Below are positions 42,389-51,414 of a DNA stretch of 64,000 nucleotides, piece by piece. The stretch comes from Actinobacteria bacterium HGW-Actinobacteria-4. Its GTDB lineage: Bacteria; Actinomycetota; Actinomycetes; Actinomycetales; Demequinaceae. Made by a program: the position numbers and the translations under genes. How positions within the stretch are numbered: position 1 is the first letter of the stretch; every line of letters begins with the position of its first letter. A model generated the notes under the pieces. It was not told the DNA's origin and did no database searches. It saw only the letters and a program-made list of their open reading frames with translations. Location of the stretch: contig PHEW01000010.1 in assembly GCA_002841315.1 (NCBI GenBank), forward strand, positions 1 to 64,000, in the 5' to 3' direction.

Positions 42389-43642
42389 ATGAAGCAACGA
42401 CACTCCATGACGCAACGACGCATCTGGGCTGTTCTCGCAACATCGGCCATGGTTGGCGGGCTGTCGGCATGTGCCGGTGATCCAACCCCAACTGACACCA
42501 CCACCGGAGACACCGGTTCGAACGGCGCGCAGGTAACCAGCCTCACTGTCTGGGACTACTTTGCGCACCTTGACAGCAATTCGCACCTCGCCGCGCTCTA
42601 CAACACATGCGGCGACCAACTTGGCATCACCATCCAGCGAACGGCAGATGGCGCTGTGAACGACAACCTGTTGCAGGCTGCGAGCGGGGGCAACACGCCC
42701 GACCTCGTCATTCTCGACAACCCGAACATCGCAGAGTTCGCCGAAATCGGGCTGCTGGTGCCCAACAGTGTCTCTGGCCTTGACGCCAGCGGGCAAAGCG
42801 ATAACATCCTCGCCGCTGCACAAGTGGGAGGGGAAACCTACGGAGCTTCGATCGGTGCGAACACCCTCGCGCTGTTCTACAACACCGAGATGCTTGCTGC
42901 GGCGGGCGTCGAGCCCCCGACCAACTGGGACGAACTCCGCGCTGCGGTGGCTGCGACTACCCAGGGTGACGTCTACGGCATTGGTTTCTCAGCCATTGCT
43001 GGCGAAGAGGCATCGTTCCAGTTCGAGCCCTTCCTGTGGGGCTCAGGTGCCGCGCTTGAGAAGCTCGACTCGCCTCAATCAGTCGAGGCCTTGCAGCTCT
43101 GGACTGACTGGATCGCGAACGGGCAGGCCTCCCGGGCCAACCTGAACGCAAACCAGCAGGAAATCCGCGACCAGTTCACGAGCGGCAACGCGGCGATGAT
43201 GGTCAACGGTACGTGGCAGCTCAATCCCGTCAACGAGTCTGGAATCCCCTACGCAGTGGTCCCGGTTCCGGCACGCAACGGCGGTCCGGCTCCAAGCCCG
43301 CTCGGTGGCGAGTTCATTCAGGTGGTGACGGGCGATGACGCAACCGTTAAGGCCGCTGGAGAGTTCGCTCAGTGCCTCGTTGATCCCGCGAACCTCGATG
43401 CGTGGATTGCAGCTCAGAGCTACATTTCGCCATATCCGGAAAGCGCTGCTGCACAGGCTGCTGCAAACCCGGCCTTGGTGCCGTGGGTCGAGGCGATTGG
43501 CGCTGCCAAGGGACGCACGTCGGACCTCGGCTCCGCTTACCCGGGCGTGTCGAATGCCTTGTCGACCGCCATCCAAGAGGCCCTGTCCGGAGTGAAGACT
43601 CCGGAAGAGGCGCTCACTGACGCACAGGCGTCGGCTGGCTGA
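42389..43642 (+). CDS. ABC sugar transporter substrate-binding lipoprotein (family 1)
   Basis: A 417-residue lipoprotein; ATG at 42389 follows AGAGGAAG. Lipoprotein signal with lipobox LSAC (Cys28), then a Thr/Asp/Gly linker. The mature part is a cluster B oligosaccharide-binding protein: LTVWDYF strand, PDLVILDNPNIAEFAE, TLALFYNTEMLAAAGVEPPTNWDEL (the diagnostic YNxxxLxxAGxxxPxTWxE region) and FTSGNAAMMVNGTWQL. It captures sugars, likely di- or oligosaccharides, for the two permeases downstream. First gene of a three-gene operon, controlled presumably by the divergent GntR regulator. Confidence 0.92.
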   Translation: MKQRHSMTQRRIWAVLATSAMVGGLSACAGDPTPTDTTTGDTGSNGAQVTSLTVWDYFAHLDSNSHLAALYNTCGDQLGITIQRTADGAVNDNLLQAASGGNTPDLVILDNPNIAEFAEIGLLVPNSVSGLDASGQSDNILAAAQVGGETYGASIGANTLALFYNTEMLAAAGVEPPTNWDELRAAVAATTQGDVYGIGFSAIAGEEASFQFEPFLWGSGAALEKLDSPQSVEALQLWTDWIANGQASRANLNANQQEIRDQFTSGNAAMMVNGTWQLNPVNESGIPYAVVPVPARNGGPAPSPLGGEFIQVVTGDDATVKAAGEFAQCLVDPANLDAWIAAQSYISPYPESAAAQAAANPALVPWVEAIGAAKGRTSDLGSAYPGVSNALSTAIQEALSGVKTPEEALTDAQASAG

Positions 43643-43652
43643 GTTAGCCGAC

Positions 43653-44597
43653 GTGACTATTCAGCACCAACACCGCCGCGTGGAGGCGAGTGGGCCAACG
43701 TCGCCCGCTCGACTCCGCGCGGCGGCGCGTCTGTCGACGATCGGGCGCGTGGCGTTCCTGTTGCCCGTCGTCGCCTTCGTCGTGATCTTCCTGCTCGTCC
43801 CTGTCGTGAGATCGCTGATCCTGTCGATGCAGGACTGGACAATGCGCTCGTTCGTCACTGGCGAAGCCCCGTTCATCGGGTTCGACAACTACGCCCGGGT
43901 CTTCTCGGACCCAGCATTCACGAGGGTCGCCTGGCAGACTACGGTCTTCACCGTTGTCTCGCTCCTCGTTCAGTACGTGATCGGGCTGGCGCTTGCCATC
44001 TTCTTCTCCCGTCGATTCCCCCTGTCGATGCTTCTGCGTTCGCTCATGTTGATTCCGTGGCTGCTGCCCATCGTCGTGTCCGCCACGACGTGGCGATGGA
44101 TGTTTCACCAGGACTACGGAGTCATCAACGCGAGGCTGTTCGACGGTACCGACATCGGGTGGCTATCGACGCCCGAGCTCTCGCTGTGGAGCGTGATCAT
44201 CGCCAACATCTGGCTTGGCATTCCCTTCAACCTGGTGATGCTCTACGGCGGGCTCCAGAGCATCCCCGATTCCGTCTATGAAGCTGCCGCAATTGATGGC
44301 GCTGGCCCATGGCGCATATTCACGTCGATCACATTCCCGCTCTTGCGACCTGTGTCAACCGTCACGCTGCTGTTGGGACTCGTCTACACGCTGAAGGCGT
44401 TCGACATCATCTGGGTCATGAGCCGAGGAGGTCCGGTCAACAGTTCTCACACACTTTCAACCTGGTCCTACCAATTCGCGTTCGAGACAGAACGTGCGCT
44501 GGGGGTTGGTTCCGCGGTCGCGACAATCCTGTTCTTCATCGCAGTGGTATTCGGGTTCTTCTACATGTGGACCCTTCGACGGGAGGCAAGGCAATGA
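43653..44597 (+). CDS. ABC sugar transporter permease, MalF/UgpA type
   Basis: A 314-residue permease with six main membrane segments after a polar N-terminus of about 35 residues. The EAA loop that docks to the ATPase is clear: YEAAAIDGAGPWRIFTSITFPLLRP (about residues 210-234). The GTG start at 43653 is 10 nt after the binding-protein stop. It forms a heterodimer with the next gene product, whose ATG overlaps its stop. Confidence 0.92.
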   Translation: MTIQHQHRRVEASGPTSPARLRAAARLSTIGRVAFLLPVVAFVVIFLLVPVVRSLILSMQDWTMRSFVTGEAPFIGFDNYARVFSDPAFTRVAWQTTVFTVVSLLVQYVIGLALAIFFSRRFPLSMLLRSLMLIPWLLPIVVSATTWRWMFHQDYGVINARLFDGTDIGWLSTPELSLWSVIIANIWLGIPFNLVMLYGGLQSIPDSVYEAAAIDGAGPWRIFTSITFPLLRPVSTVTLLLGLVYTLKAFDIIWVMSRGGPVNSSHTLSTWSYQFAFETERALGVGSAVATILFFIAVVFGFFYMWTLRREARQ

Positions 44598-45418
44598 GGC
44601 GCCGTCGCTTTCGCACCTTGGTCAACACCGTGATCGGCCTTTTCCTCACCGCCGTCATGCTCTTCCCCCTGTACTGGATGATCAATGTGTCGCTCACTCC
44701 CAGCCACGAGCTGCTGAGTACCAATCCGCCACTGTTCCCGCAGGATCCGACCTTCGACGGATACCGAAGCGCCCTGTCGCAACAATTGCCCAGCCTCGCT
44801 ACCAGCATCACGATCGGCATAGGCACCGCCTTCTTCGCCATGCTCATCGCGATTCCCGCGGCGTATGCCATGTCCAAACTCCGGGTTCGGGGTTCCGAGC
44901 CCATCATGGTGGTGCTGCTCGTGGCCCAATTGCTCCCGGCAGTGGTCCTGACCATGGCACTGTTCGCTCTCTATGCGCGAGTAGGGCTCATCAATACCTA
45001 CCCGGGGCTCATCTTCGCGAACGCCACCGCGGCCATCCCGCTCTCGGTGATCGTGCTTCGCGCCTTCATGAACCGCATCCCAGATGAGTTGCTGGAGGCC
45101 GCACGGGTCGATGGAGCTGGGAAGCTACGCATGCTCCACGCGATCGTGATCCCTCTGAGTCGCAACGCCATCATCACGGCATCGCTCTTGTCATTCCTCA
45201 TCGCGTGGGCGGACTTCATCTTTGCACGATCGCTCACCAGCGGAAACGAGATCGTGCCGTTCACCCTTGCGCTGTTCCGATTCATTGGTGCCGACACCAC
45301 GAACTGGAATGGCGTGATGGCCACCGCCGTCATCGCTTCGGTTCCCGCGATCCTGCTCCTCACGGTTGCGCAACGCTACATCGCGGGAGGGATCACAGCC
45401 GGTTCGCTGAAGGACTAG
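44594..45418 (+). CDS. ABC sugar transporter permease, MalG/UgpE type
   Basis: A 274-residue permease; ATG at 44594 overlaps the stop of the first permease (ATGA), so the much longer open frame upstream is not used. Six membrane segments, the family start (ALFLTAVMLFPLYWMINVSLTPSHEL) and the EAA loop LLEAARVDGAGKLRMLHAIVIPLSR. No ATPase gene follows; a strong hairpin ends the operon, so the importer must borrow a shared MsmK/UgpC-type ATPase encoded elsewhere. Confidence 0.92.
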   Translation: MRRRRFRTLVNTVIGLFLTAVMLFPLYWMINVSLTPSHELLSTNPPLFPQDPTFDGYRSALSQQLPSLATSITIGIGTAFFAMLIAIPAAYAMSKLRVRGSEPIMVVLLVAQLLPAVVLTMALFALYARVGLINTYPGLIFANATAAIPLSVIVLRAFMNRIPDELLEAARVDGAGKLRMLHAIVIPLSRNAIITASLLSFLIAWADFIFARSLTSGNEIVPFTLALFRFIGADTTNWNGVMATAVIASVPAILLLTVAQRYIAGGITAGSLKD

Positions 45419-45439
45419 GGGCGTCCGGCCATCATCCAA

Positions 45440-45476
45440 GCGAGGGCCGGGGCCCACCCCGGGCCCCGGGCCTCGC
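45440..45476 (+). terminator. Long GC-rich hairpin ending the ABC importer operon
   Basis: GCGAGGGCCGGGGCCC (45440-45455) pairs with GGGCCCCGGGCCTCGC (45461-45476) with one mismatch and a 5-nt loop. It starts 21 nt after the permease stop and lies between convergent genes, so it may stop transcription from both sides. No T-tract. Confidence 0.8.
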
Positions 45477-45578
45477 GCCGGCACCCACCCGGCAACCAAG
45501 CGCCCCACGCGTCTCCCATGGTCGGTTCCGAGACTTCGCCGAATCCTATGTGTGTCTCCTGGTCGCTTCGCGACCCGC

Positions 45579-47729
45579 CTACCCGCGCGGCCCCGTCATC
45601 GCGGCCAGCAACCGCTGCATCCTGGGGTGCTCAAAGAGGTCATCGAGCAGCACCGGAACGCCGTTACCGTCGCACAGCGGCACCCGCCAGTTGGGGTACT
45701 CCATATAGGTGCCAGGCTGGTTCTGGGTCTTGCGCTCGCCCACGGCGTCGGTCAATGCGACCGCCGCGAGCAACGCGGGTGTCTCCATCAGCAGCGCGTG
45801 CATGCCCAGCACGATGTCTTCGTCAATGTGGTCCTCCCGGAGAAGTCCGCGTGAGCGCAGCAGCCGCACCATGGCATCCAGCTCCGCCGCGGCCTCCGCG
45901 CGCACCTCATCAACATCCCGTGTCAGCAGGCCCAACTCCTCACGCAGCTCCACGTGCTCGCCGGCCACATACGCCGCCGAGGGCGGCAAGTCATGCGTGG
46001 TGACCGAGGCAAGGGCGTCGGCCCGGTAGTGCTCGGGCACCTTCGGAAGGTTCTCGCCCTCCTTCTCGAACCACATGATCGACGTGCCAAGGATGCCGCG
46101 CGAGTTCAGGAAGTCAGTGACCCAGTGCTCGACCGTGCCGAGATCCTCGCCAATGATGATCGCACCAGCACGCTCGGCCTCGAGCGCGAGGATTCCCACC
46201 AACGCAGAGTGGTCAAACTGCACGTAGACGCCGTCGCTAGGCCCATGACCCTGCGGCACCCACCACTGCCTGAACAGGCCCAGCACGTGATCGATCCGGA
46301 GCGCCCCCGCGTGACGCAACGCCGCCCGCACCACTTCCCGGAACGGCAGGTACGCGGCCGCTTCAAGCGCGCGCGGCTGCCACGGAGGTTGCGACCAGTC
46401 CTGACCCAACTGGTTGTACATGTCCGGCGGCGCGCCCACCGAAATGCCGGTCGCCATCACTCGACCCCAGGCCCAAGCGTCGGCTCCTTCGGGATGGACT
46501 CCCACAGCAAGATCGGTCATCACGCCGATGCTCATGCCCGCGGCCTTGGCGCTCGCCTGGGCGCGGCTCAGTTGGTCATCGGCAATCCACTGCAACCACG
46601 CGTAGAAGAGCACGCGCTCCGAGTGGGCGTCGCGCCACGCCGCCACTGCGGCGGAGGTGGGGTTGATGTACTCGAACGGCCACGGCTGCCCCTGATACTC
46701 CTCGCGTAACGCGCACCACGTCGCAAAGTGCTCCAGGGTTTGGCCCTCGCGCACACAGAACGCCTCGAACTGGGCTTGGCGGCCCTCGGATCGCGGCGTC
46801 AAGTAGATCTGTTCGAGCGCCTCACTCTTGGCGCTCCACACGGCGTCGCGGTCAAGGAGGTCGTCGGTGGTGTTCGCGCGGCGAGGTGCCTCTGCCGCCC
46901 ACTCGATGACAGCGCGCTGCTGCGAGGGCACATAAGCCACCTCGGGGATGTCTTCCACGCGAATATAGATAGGGCTCAGAAACCGCCGCGAGGTGGGCAG
47001 GTACGGCGATGCCTCAAGCGGAGCCACCGGCTCCCCCGCGTGGAGCGGGTTGACCAACACGAAGTCCGCGCCCGCGCGCAACTTGGCCAGCGAGCACAGT
47101 TCGGCGAGGTCGGCAAAGTCTCCCAAACCCCACGAGCGGCTGGAGCGCAACGAATACAGTTGGGTCGCGAAGCCCCACGGACGCTTGACGCGCACCTGCG
47201 CGGGGACCGTGACCCGCTCGGGTGTGACCACCACGTATCCGCGGCCGCGTCGGCCGGTGGTGACAGCCTCGATGCGGTGCCAACCCAGTGGCAGGTCTCC
47301 CGGCAGCTGAAACGTGGCCCGCCCAATGGCGCGAGCGCCCTCGCCGCGCGGTGCCACTACGCGGTCGAGTTGCTCAAGCTGAACCGCGCGGCCGGACTCC
47401 GTCCGGAGCGTCACCGCCACACCCTCGCCATGCTTGATGTGCACCGGGATCTCGCGACCTTCGCCGCGCGTGAGGACGGTAACCGGTGGCACCATACGCT
47501 GCCACACGTAGTCCTCGAGCTCCAGCAATGAGCGCTCGCACGCGGCGTCATCACTCGCGTCAAGATCCATGGCCGCCAGCGCTGCACGGATGGCCGCAGC
47601 ACTACACACACGTGGCTGACCGTTCCACGACTGGTACTCCGTCGAGACTCCGCAGGCATGCGCTAGCCGCGCCAGGGCGGGCGAGGGCGCCTCATGCGCG
47701 GGCGGCGTGGCGGACGGGATGACGGTCAC
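45579..47729 (-). CDS. malQ: 4-alpha-glucanotransferase (amylomaltase), GH77
   Basis: A 716-residue enzyme that disproportionates maltodextrins in glycogen and maltose metabolism. It has the long N-terminal extension typical of actinobacterial MalQ (residues 1-160, LARLAHACGVSTEYQSWNGQPR) before the GH77 barrel. GH77 landmarks: WGLGDFADL, GADFVLVNPLHA, SPYLPTSRRFLSPIYI, the nucleophile region GALRIDHVLGLFRQWW (Asp of RIDH), the acid-base region IIIGEDLGTVE (Glu) and TTHDLPPSAAYV (transition-state Asp). The start is the ATG at 47729. It is monocistronic, with a hairpin upstream. Confidence 0.95.
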   Translation of the reverse strand: MTVIPSATPPAHEAPSPALARLAHACGVSTEYQSWNGQPRVCSAAAIRAALAAMDLDASDDAACERSLLELEDYVWQRMVPPVTVLTRGEGREIPVHIKHGEGVAVTLRTESGRAVQLEQLDRVVAPRGEGARAIGRATFQLPGDLPLGWHRIEAVTTGRRGRGYVVVTPERVTVPAQVRVKRPWGFATQLYSLRSSRSWGLGDFADLAELCSLAKLRAGADFVLVNPLHAGEPVAPLEASPYLPTSRRFLSPIYIRVEDIPEVAYVPSQQRAVIEWAAEAPRRANTTDDLLDRDAVWSAKSEALEQIYLTPRSEGRQAQFEAFCVREGQTLEHFATWCALREEYQGQPWPFEYINPTSAAVAAWRDAHSERVLFYAWLQWIADDQLSRAQASAKAAGMSIGVMTDLAVGVHPEGADAWAWGRVMATGISVGAPPDMYNQLGQDWSQPPWQPRALEAAAYLPFREVVRAALRHAGALRIDHVLGLFRQWWVPQGHGPSDGVYVQFDHSALVGILALEAERAGAIIIGEDLGTVEHWVTDFLNSRGILGTSIMWFEKEGENLPKVPEHYRADALASVTTHDLPPSAAYVAGEHVELREELGLLTRDVDEVRAEAAAELDAMVRLLRSRGLLREDHIDEDIVLGMHALLMETPALLAAVALTDAVGERKTQNQPGTYMEYPNWRVPLCDGNGVPVLLDDLFEHPRMQRLLAAMTGPRG

Positions 47730-47763
47730 GTCTCAATCCTGCCAGGTCAACGCAAGTCCGCCG

Positions 47764-47803
47764 CGAACACGCCGCGGGAGGCGCTTGCCCCACGGCGTGT
47801 TCG
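47764..47803 (-). terminator. Inverted repeat between the CPBP gene and malQ
   Basis: CGAACACGCCG (47764-47774) and CGGCGTGTTCG (47793-47803) pair perfectly around an 18-nt loop. It begins 17 nt after the CPBP stop and ends 35 nt before the malQ start, so it could terminate the former or be a malQ control element. No T-tract. Confidence 0.55.
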
Positions 47804-47819
47804 CCACGCAACCGGGTTG

Positions 47820-48620
47820 CTAGAGCAGTCCCAGGATCGCGAGCGGGAACAACACGAGCAAGAAGACCGCGTCAAGGCCATGGAACACCACCGCCATCCA
47901 GTACGAGCGGTAGCGCTTCGCGATCCACGCGTACACCCAGTCGGTGACGAGCATGGCGGGCACCGCCCAGATGAGGTGCACGTGGTAGGTGGCGAACAGC
48001 ACGCCGTTGGCAAGCACGTCCCACTTGCCGAACACCCCGCGCATCTTGGGCAAAAGGATGCCGCGGAAGATCAGTTCCTCGCCTATCAGGTAGTTGCACA
48101 GAATGAGGACCAGCAGCACGGCCATCAACCACCACGCACCCACGACGTCAGGAATGGCGAGGTTCTCGATCAGCGCGTAGTCAGGTGCGGAGAGTGCAGG
48201 GAACACACGCGTCAGAGCCTCGTTGAGCGGCTCGAGGACCTCGGTCATCGACACCGCGAGGTAGACCACCGCCAGCACCACGGCCCACCACAGCAGGCGC
48301 CAACTCGCCCGCCCCGTTCGCGGGCTCTGAGGTTTGTCCAGCCAGAGCCGGCGCTTCAGGCCCGTCCACGTGAACGGACGCACCTCCCGTTTGAGAATGA
48401 TGAAGGCGACCACGGCCTGCCACACGAGTCCGGCAGTAGCGGTGAGCAGATAGACGATGCCGGGAACACTGGTGTTGCCAAGGATCACGTTGGGCATCAC
48501 CCACCACAGATTCACCCCCATCGGGACTGTGATCGCCGCCCAGATTCCTAGGATTTGCCAGAGGCGGTACTGCTCCGCGTCGGGTAGATCCCGATCGTGA
48601 AGGTGAGGTGAGGTTGACAC
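47820..48620 (-). CDS. CPBP family intramembrane glutamic endopeptidase
   Basis: A 266-residue membrane protein with about seven hydrophobic segments. The CPBP (CAAX/Abi) motifs are in order: GEELIFRGILLP (EExxxR), FATYHVHLIW (FxxxH) and the last-segment AVVFHGLDAVF with His. Members cut prenylated or membrane substrates in eukaryotes and act in bacteriocin immunity or membrane signalling in bacteria. Here the target is unknown and no bacteriocin gene is nearby. GGAGTCTCC-type sequence just before the ATG at 48620 gives a reasonable ribosome site. Confidence 0.9.
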   Translation of the reverse strand: MSTSPHLHDRDLPDAEQYRLWQILGIWAAITVPMGVNLWWVMPNVILGNTSVPGIVYLLTATAGLVWQAVVAFIILKREVRPFTWTGLKRRLWLDKPQSPRTGRASWRLLWWAVVLAVVYLAVSMTEVLEPLNEALTRVFPALSAPDYALIENLAIPDVVGAWWLMAVLLVLILCNYLIGEELIFRGILLPKMRGVFGKWDVLANGVLFATYHVHLIWAVPAMLVTDWVYAWIAKRYRSYWMAVVFHGLDAVFLLVLFPLAILGLL

Positions 48621-48801
48621 GGTGGAGACTCCTTTGAGGTCTGTAGTGTGCCCACTGTGGGCCGAGTCAAGTCTTGGTTCACAGCGTCGCCGGGCGCCTC
48701 ACCCGCAGGGGTAGCCTGTGTCACCCGTGCGGTTACTGCTGCACGGGGGTTCTCCCTGACTGACGGCGCCGCGAGTTTGCCCAGTCCGGGGGTGAGGTCG
48801 C

Positions 48802-48807
48802 TACCCT
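48802..48807 (+). promoter_or_regulatory. Leaderless -10 box of the mscS-like gene
   Basis: TACCCT, exactly 6 nt (GGGGAG), then GTG at 48814. The GGGGAG touches the start codon, too close to act as a ribosome site, which supports leaderless translation. Confidence 0.45.
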
Positions 48808-48813
48808 GGGGAG

Positions 48814-49902
48814 GTGCCCACGCTAACGACTTCGCCCACGTCCGCCAACGACAACGCCTCGTGGCTGGACTACCTGCGCACCTGGGCCGAGAGCGCGAGC
48901 GACACCCTCATCACCGTGGGCGCCATCTCCCTGGGGGCGTTCATCCTGTGGATGATAGGCCGGCTCATCATCCGTGGCATTGTGCGTGGCATCTCTGAAG
49001 GCATGGACTGGACCGAGGATCGCGCTCGCGGCGTGCTGACCAAGGTCAAACTCTCCCGCGTGGAAGAGGAGTCCATCCAGGACCAGTTGCGCGACGAGCG
49101 CAGGGTGGCCCGCGCCCACACCATTGGCCAGGTGTTGCGCGCCGGGCTCAACGTGGTGATTCTGGCGATCTGGGTGCTCACCGTGCTGTCAGAAACTGGC
49201 ATCTCGGTGGCACCCATCCTGGCCTCGGCGGGAATCGTGGGTGTGGCGCTCGGGTTCGGTGCGCAGACTGTGGTGCGCGACCTGCTCGCGGGACTGTTCA
49301 TTCTGCTTGAGGACCAGTACGGCGTGGGTGACGTGGTGGACACCGGTGAAGCCACCGGGCTGGTGGAAGAGGTGGGCCTGCGCACCACCCGCCTTCGCAG
49401 CCTTGACGGCACTGTGTGGTTTGTTCCCAACGGCGAGATTCGCAGGGTAGGCAACATGTCGCAGCTGTACTCGCGCGTGTTCATTGAGGTGCGCTTCGCC
49501 TTCGACACCGACATCGACGCGGCCCGGGACGCCATGCTTGATGCCGCACGCATGACGCGTGACAACGAGGACCTCAAGGGCGCGATCATTGGTGAGCCCG
49601 AGGTGGCCGGCGTGGAGTCCATGGACTACCAGTCGGTCATGTTGCGCTTGCTGATGCAGGTCAAGCCGCTAACGCAATGGACGCTCATGCGTGCCATCCG
49701 CCAGAACATGCGGGACCTGTTCTTGGAGCGCGACATCCACCTGGCCGCCCCCGAGGGCTCGCTCATCCAGTCCGGCAAAGACCTCGAGCCCAACAAGGCG
49801 GTGCTTGCGAAAAAGCGAACCCCGCCCGCGCGGCCAGCACCCCAGGCGCGCACCACGGCAACCAAGGCCGCTCCCGCCAAGCCAGCACCCAAGAAGCGAT
49901 GA
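48814..49902 (+). CDS. Small-conductance mechanosensitive ion channel, MscS family
   Basis: A 362-residue channel protein. Membrane segments lie at about residues 28-50, 105-125 and the pore helix region [32 protein letters not shown] (about 140-170), whose Gly/Ala-rich helix plus [19 protein letters not shown] is the MscS signature. The beta domain ([34 protein letters not shown]) follows, then the alpha/beta C-terminal domain and an Ala/Pro/Lys-rich tail of about 40 residues. It releases solutes during hypo-osmotic shock. Its stop overlaps the haemoglobin start (ATGA). Confidence 0.93.
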   Translation: MPTLTTSPTSANDNASWLDYLRTWAESASDTLITVGAISLGAFILWMIGRLIIRGIVRGISEGMDWTEDRARGVLTKVKLSRVEEESIQDQLRDERRVARAHTIGQVLRAGLNVVILAIWVLTVLSETGISVAPILASAGIVGVALGFGAQTVVRDLLAGLFILLEDQYGVGDVVDTGEATGLVEEVGLRTTRLRSLDGTVWFVPNGEIRRVGNMSQLYSRVFIEVRFAFDTDIDAARDAMLDAARMTRDNEDLKGAIIGEPEVAGVESMDYQSVMLRLLMQVKPLTQWTLMRAIRQNMRDLFLERDIHLAAPEGSLIQSGKDLEPNKAVLAKKRTPPARPAPQARTTATKAAPAKPAPKKR

Positions 49903-50333
49903 CGACCCCCGGCATGAACGTCGGCGCGGGAAGGCCGAGCGCGCCCGGCCAAAGCTTCTATGAAGCCGTGGGCGGGCACCCAACCTTTGACGGCATCGTC
50001 CGCAGGTTCTACGAAGGCGTGGCTGGCGATCCGCTGCTACGTCCCATGTACCCCGAGGACCTCGAGGGTGCCATCGACAGGCTCACCATGTTCCTGGAGC
50101 AGTACTGGGGCGGCCCCTCCACGTACTCGGACCAGCGCGGCCACCCCCGCCTGCGGATGCGCCACCAGCCGTTCCACATCAACCCCGATGCCCGCGACCG
50201 TTGGATCCACCACATGCGCGAGGCTGTTGCGCGCGCCAACCTGGCGCCACTGCACGCCGTGACGCTGATGGATTACCTGGAGCGATCGGCGCACTCCATG
50301 GTCAACACCTTTGACGAGTCCCCGCCCCAGTAA
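49899..50333 (+). CDS. glbO: Group II truncated haemoglobin (HbO-like)
   Basis: A 144-residue globin; ATG at 49899 overlaps the stop of the mscS-like gene by 4 nt. HbO landmarks: [34 protein letters not shown], the [30 protein letters not shown] segment containing YWGGP and the proximal His in RHQPF, and DRWIHHM with the Trp G8 position conserved. It binds oxygen and may protect against nitric oxide or peroxide; exact role is unsettled. Coupling with a channel gene may be only genomic economy. Confidence 0.93.
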   Translation: MTTPGMNVGAGRPSAPGQSFYEAVGGHPTFDGIVRRFYEGVAGDPLLRPMYPEDLEGAIDRLTMFLEQYWGGPSTYSDQRGHPRLRMRHQPFHINPDARDRWIHHMREAVARANLAPLHAVTLMDYLERSAHSMVNTFDESPPQ

Positions 50334-50358
50334 CACCACTTCCATCACAAGGAGAACC

Positions 50359-51237
50359 GTGGAACACATTCCTGACACCTGGGCGGCCGATGCTGTGAGG
50401 GCTGGTCTTGCCGCTCTCGATTTGCGGCGGTTGGGGGATACCAGCTTTGAGGGTGATTCGTTGCCGATGCCAGGAGGGCGTGTGTTTGGAGGCCAGGTGC
50501 TGGCGCAGGCACTGCTTGCGGCGGGACACACCGTTGACGAGACGCGGCCCGCTCACTCCCTGCACGGCTACTTTCTGCGTGCTGGGGATGCATCCAAGCC
50601 CATCTCATTCGAGGTCGAGCTGCTCCGCGACGGCCGCTCCTTCAGCGCCCGGCGCACCCACGCGCTGCAGAACGGCAAGCCCATCCTGTCGATGATCGCC
50701 TCCTTCCAGGAGGTACAAGAAGGGCCCGAGCACTCGGTGTCGATGCCCGAGGTCCCCGGACCCGACGAGGTCGCCTCCGGCGTGGACGTGCTATCCCCGT
50801 TTATGGGCCACCCCACCGCCGACTTCTGGCTCAACAAGGCGCCGTTCGATGTGCGGCATGTGGAGGGGTCAGTGTTCGTGGCGCCGGACCCGCGCCCCAA
50901 GCAGTACCAGACCGCGTGGATTCGGGTGCGCGAGCCCATCGAGGCCAGCCCGCTGATGCATCGCGCGCTACTGGCGTTTGGGTGTGACCAGGTGATTCTG
51001 GAACCGCTGCTGCGGCGGCACGGGGCCTCGTGGGCCACGCCCGGCCTGGGCTTCGCGAGCCTCGACCACGCGATGTGGTGGCACCGCGAGGCGCGTGCGG
51101 ATCAGTGGCTGCTCTTTGTTCAGGACGCTCCCACCGCGCAAGGCGGTCGCGGGCTCACCGGCACGTGGGTGTTCTCTGAAGACGGCCGGCTGGTGGCGTC
51201 GGCGTCACAAGAGGGCATGATGCGGATGCCCGCTTAG
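50359..51237 (+). CDS. tesB: Acyl-CoA thioesterase II (TesB-like)
   Basis: A 292-residue double hot-dog thioesterase. GTG at 50359 is chosen for the AAGGAGA site 5 nt upstream. Family landmarks are FGGQVLAQALLAAGHTVD, LHGYFLRAGDASKPI (with the catalytic Asp in the hot-dog pair), FSARRTHALQNGKPILSMIASFQ and the second domain ending GLGFASLDHAMWWHREARADQWLLF with the conserved LDHAMWFH motif and Asp. It hydrolyses fatty acyl-CoA in lipid turnover. It follows the haemoglobin gene by 25 nt and may share its mRNA. Confidence 0.95.
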   Translation: MEHIPDTWAADAVRAGLAALDLRRLGDTSFEGDSLPMPGGRVFGGQVLAQALLAAGHTVDETRPAHSLHGYFLRAGDASKPISFEVELLRDGRSFSARRTHALQNGKPILSMIASFQEVQEGPEHSVSMPEVPGPDEVASGVDVLSPFMGHPTADFWLNKAPFDVRHVEGSVFVAPDPRPKQYQTAWIRVREPIEASPLMHRALLAFGCDQVILEPLLRRHGASWATPGLGFASLDHAMWWHREARADQWLLFVQDAPTAQGGRGLTGTWVFSEDGRLVASASQEGMMRMPA

Positions 51238-51274
51238 GGCGCACCCCGCCCGCGTAGGGCGCACCCCGCCCGCT
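51235..51274. repeat. 20-nt tandem duplication at the tesB stop
   Basis: The 20-nt unit TAGGGCGCACCCCGCCCGCG begins with the tesB stop codon (51235) and is repeated at 51255 (last base differs). Confidence 0.8.
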
Positions 51275-51289
51275 TCACTCGCGGATTGG

Positions 51290-51386
51290 GGCCACTCGGC
51301 AACCAGAATCGGCTCAATCCGGCCGCCGATGGGCGGATTGTCCGGTTCCAGCGCACCTCAGGCCCGGTTCTGGTTGTTGAGTGGCC
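51290..51386. repeat. 97-nt palindromic intergenic element, copy 1
   Basis: Terminal arms GGCCACTCGGCAACCAGAA (51290-51308) and TTCTGGTTGTTGAGTGGCC (51368-51386) are complementary at 17 of 19 positions. An inner hairpin CAATCCG (about 51315) with CGGATTG is also present. A second element of the same length and ends lies at 57867-57963. Confidence 0.75.
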
Positions 51387-51414
51387 CTAGCACCGCGTCA
51401 GCGCGCGGTGCGTG

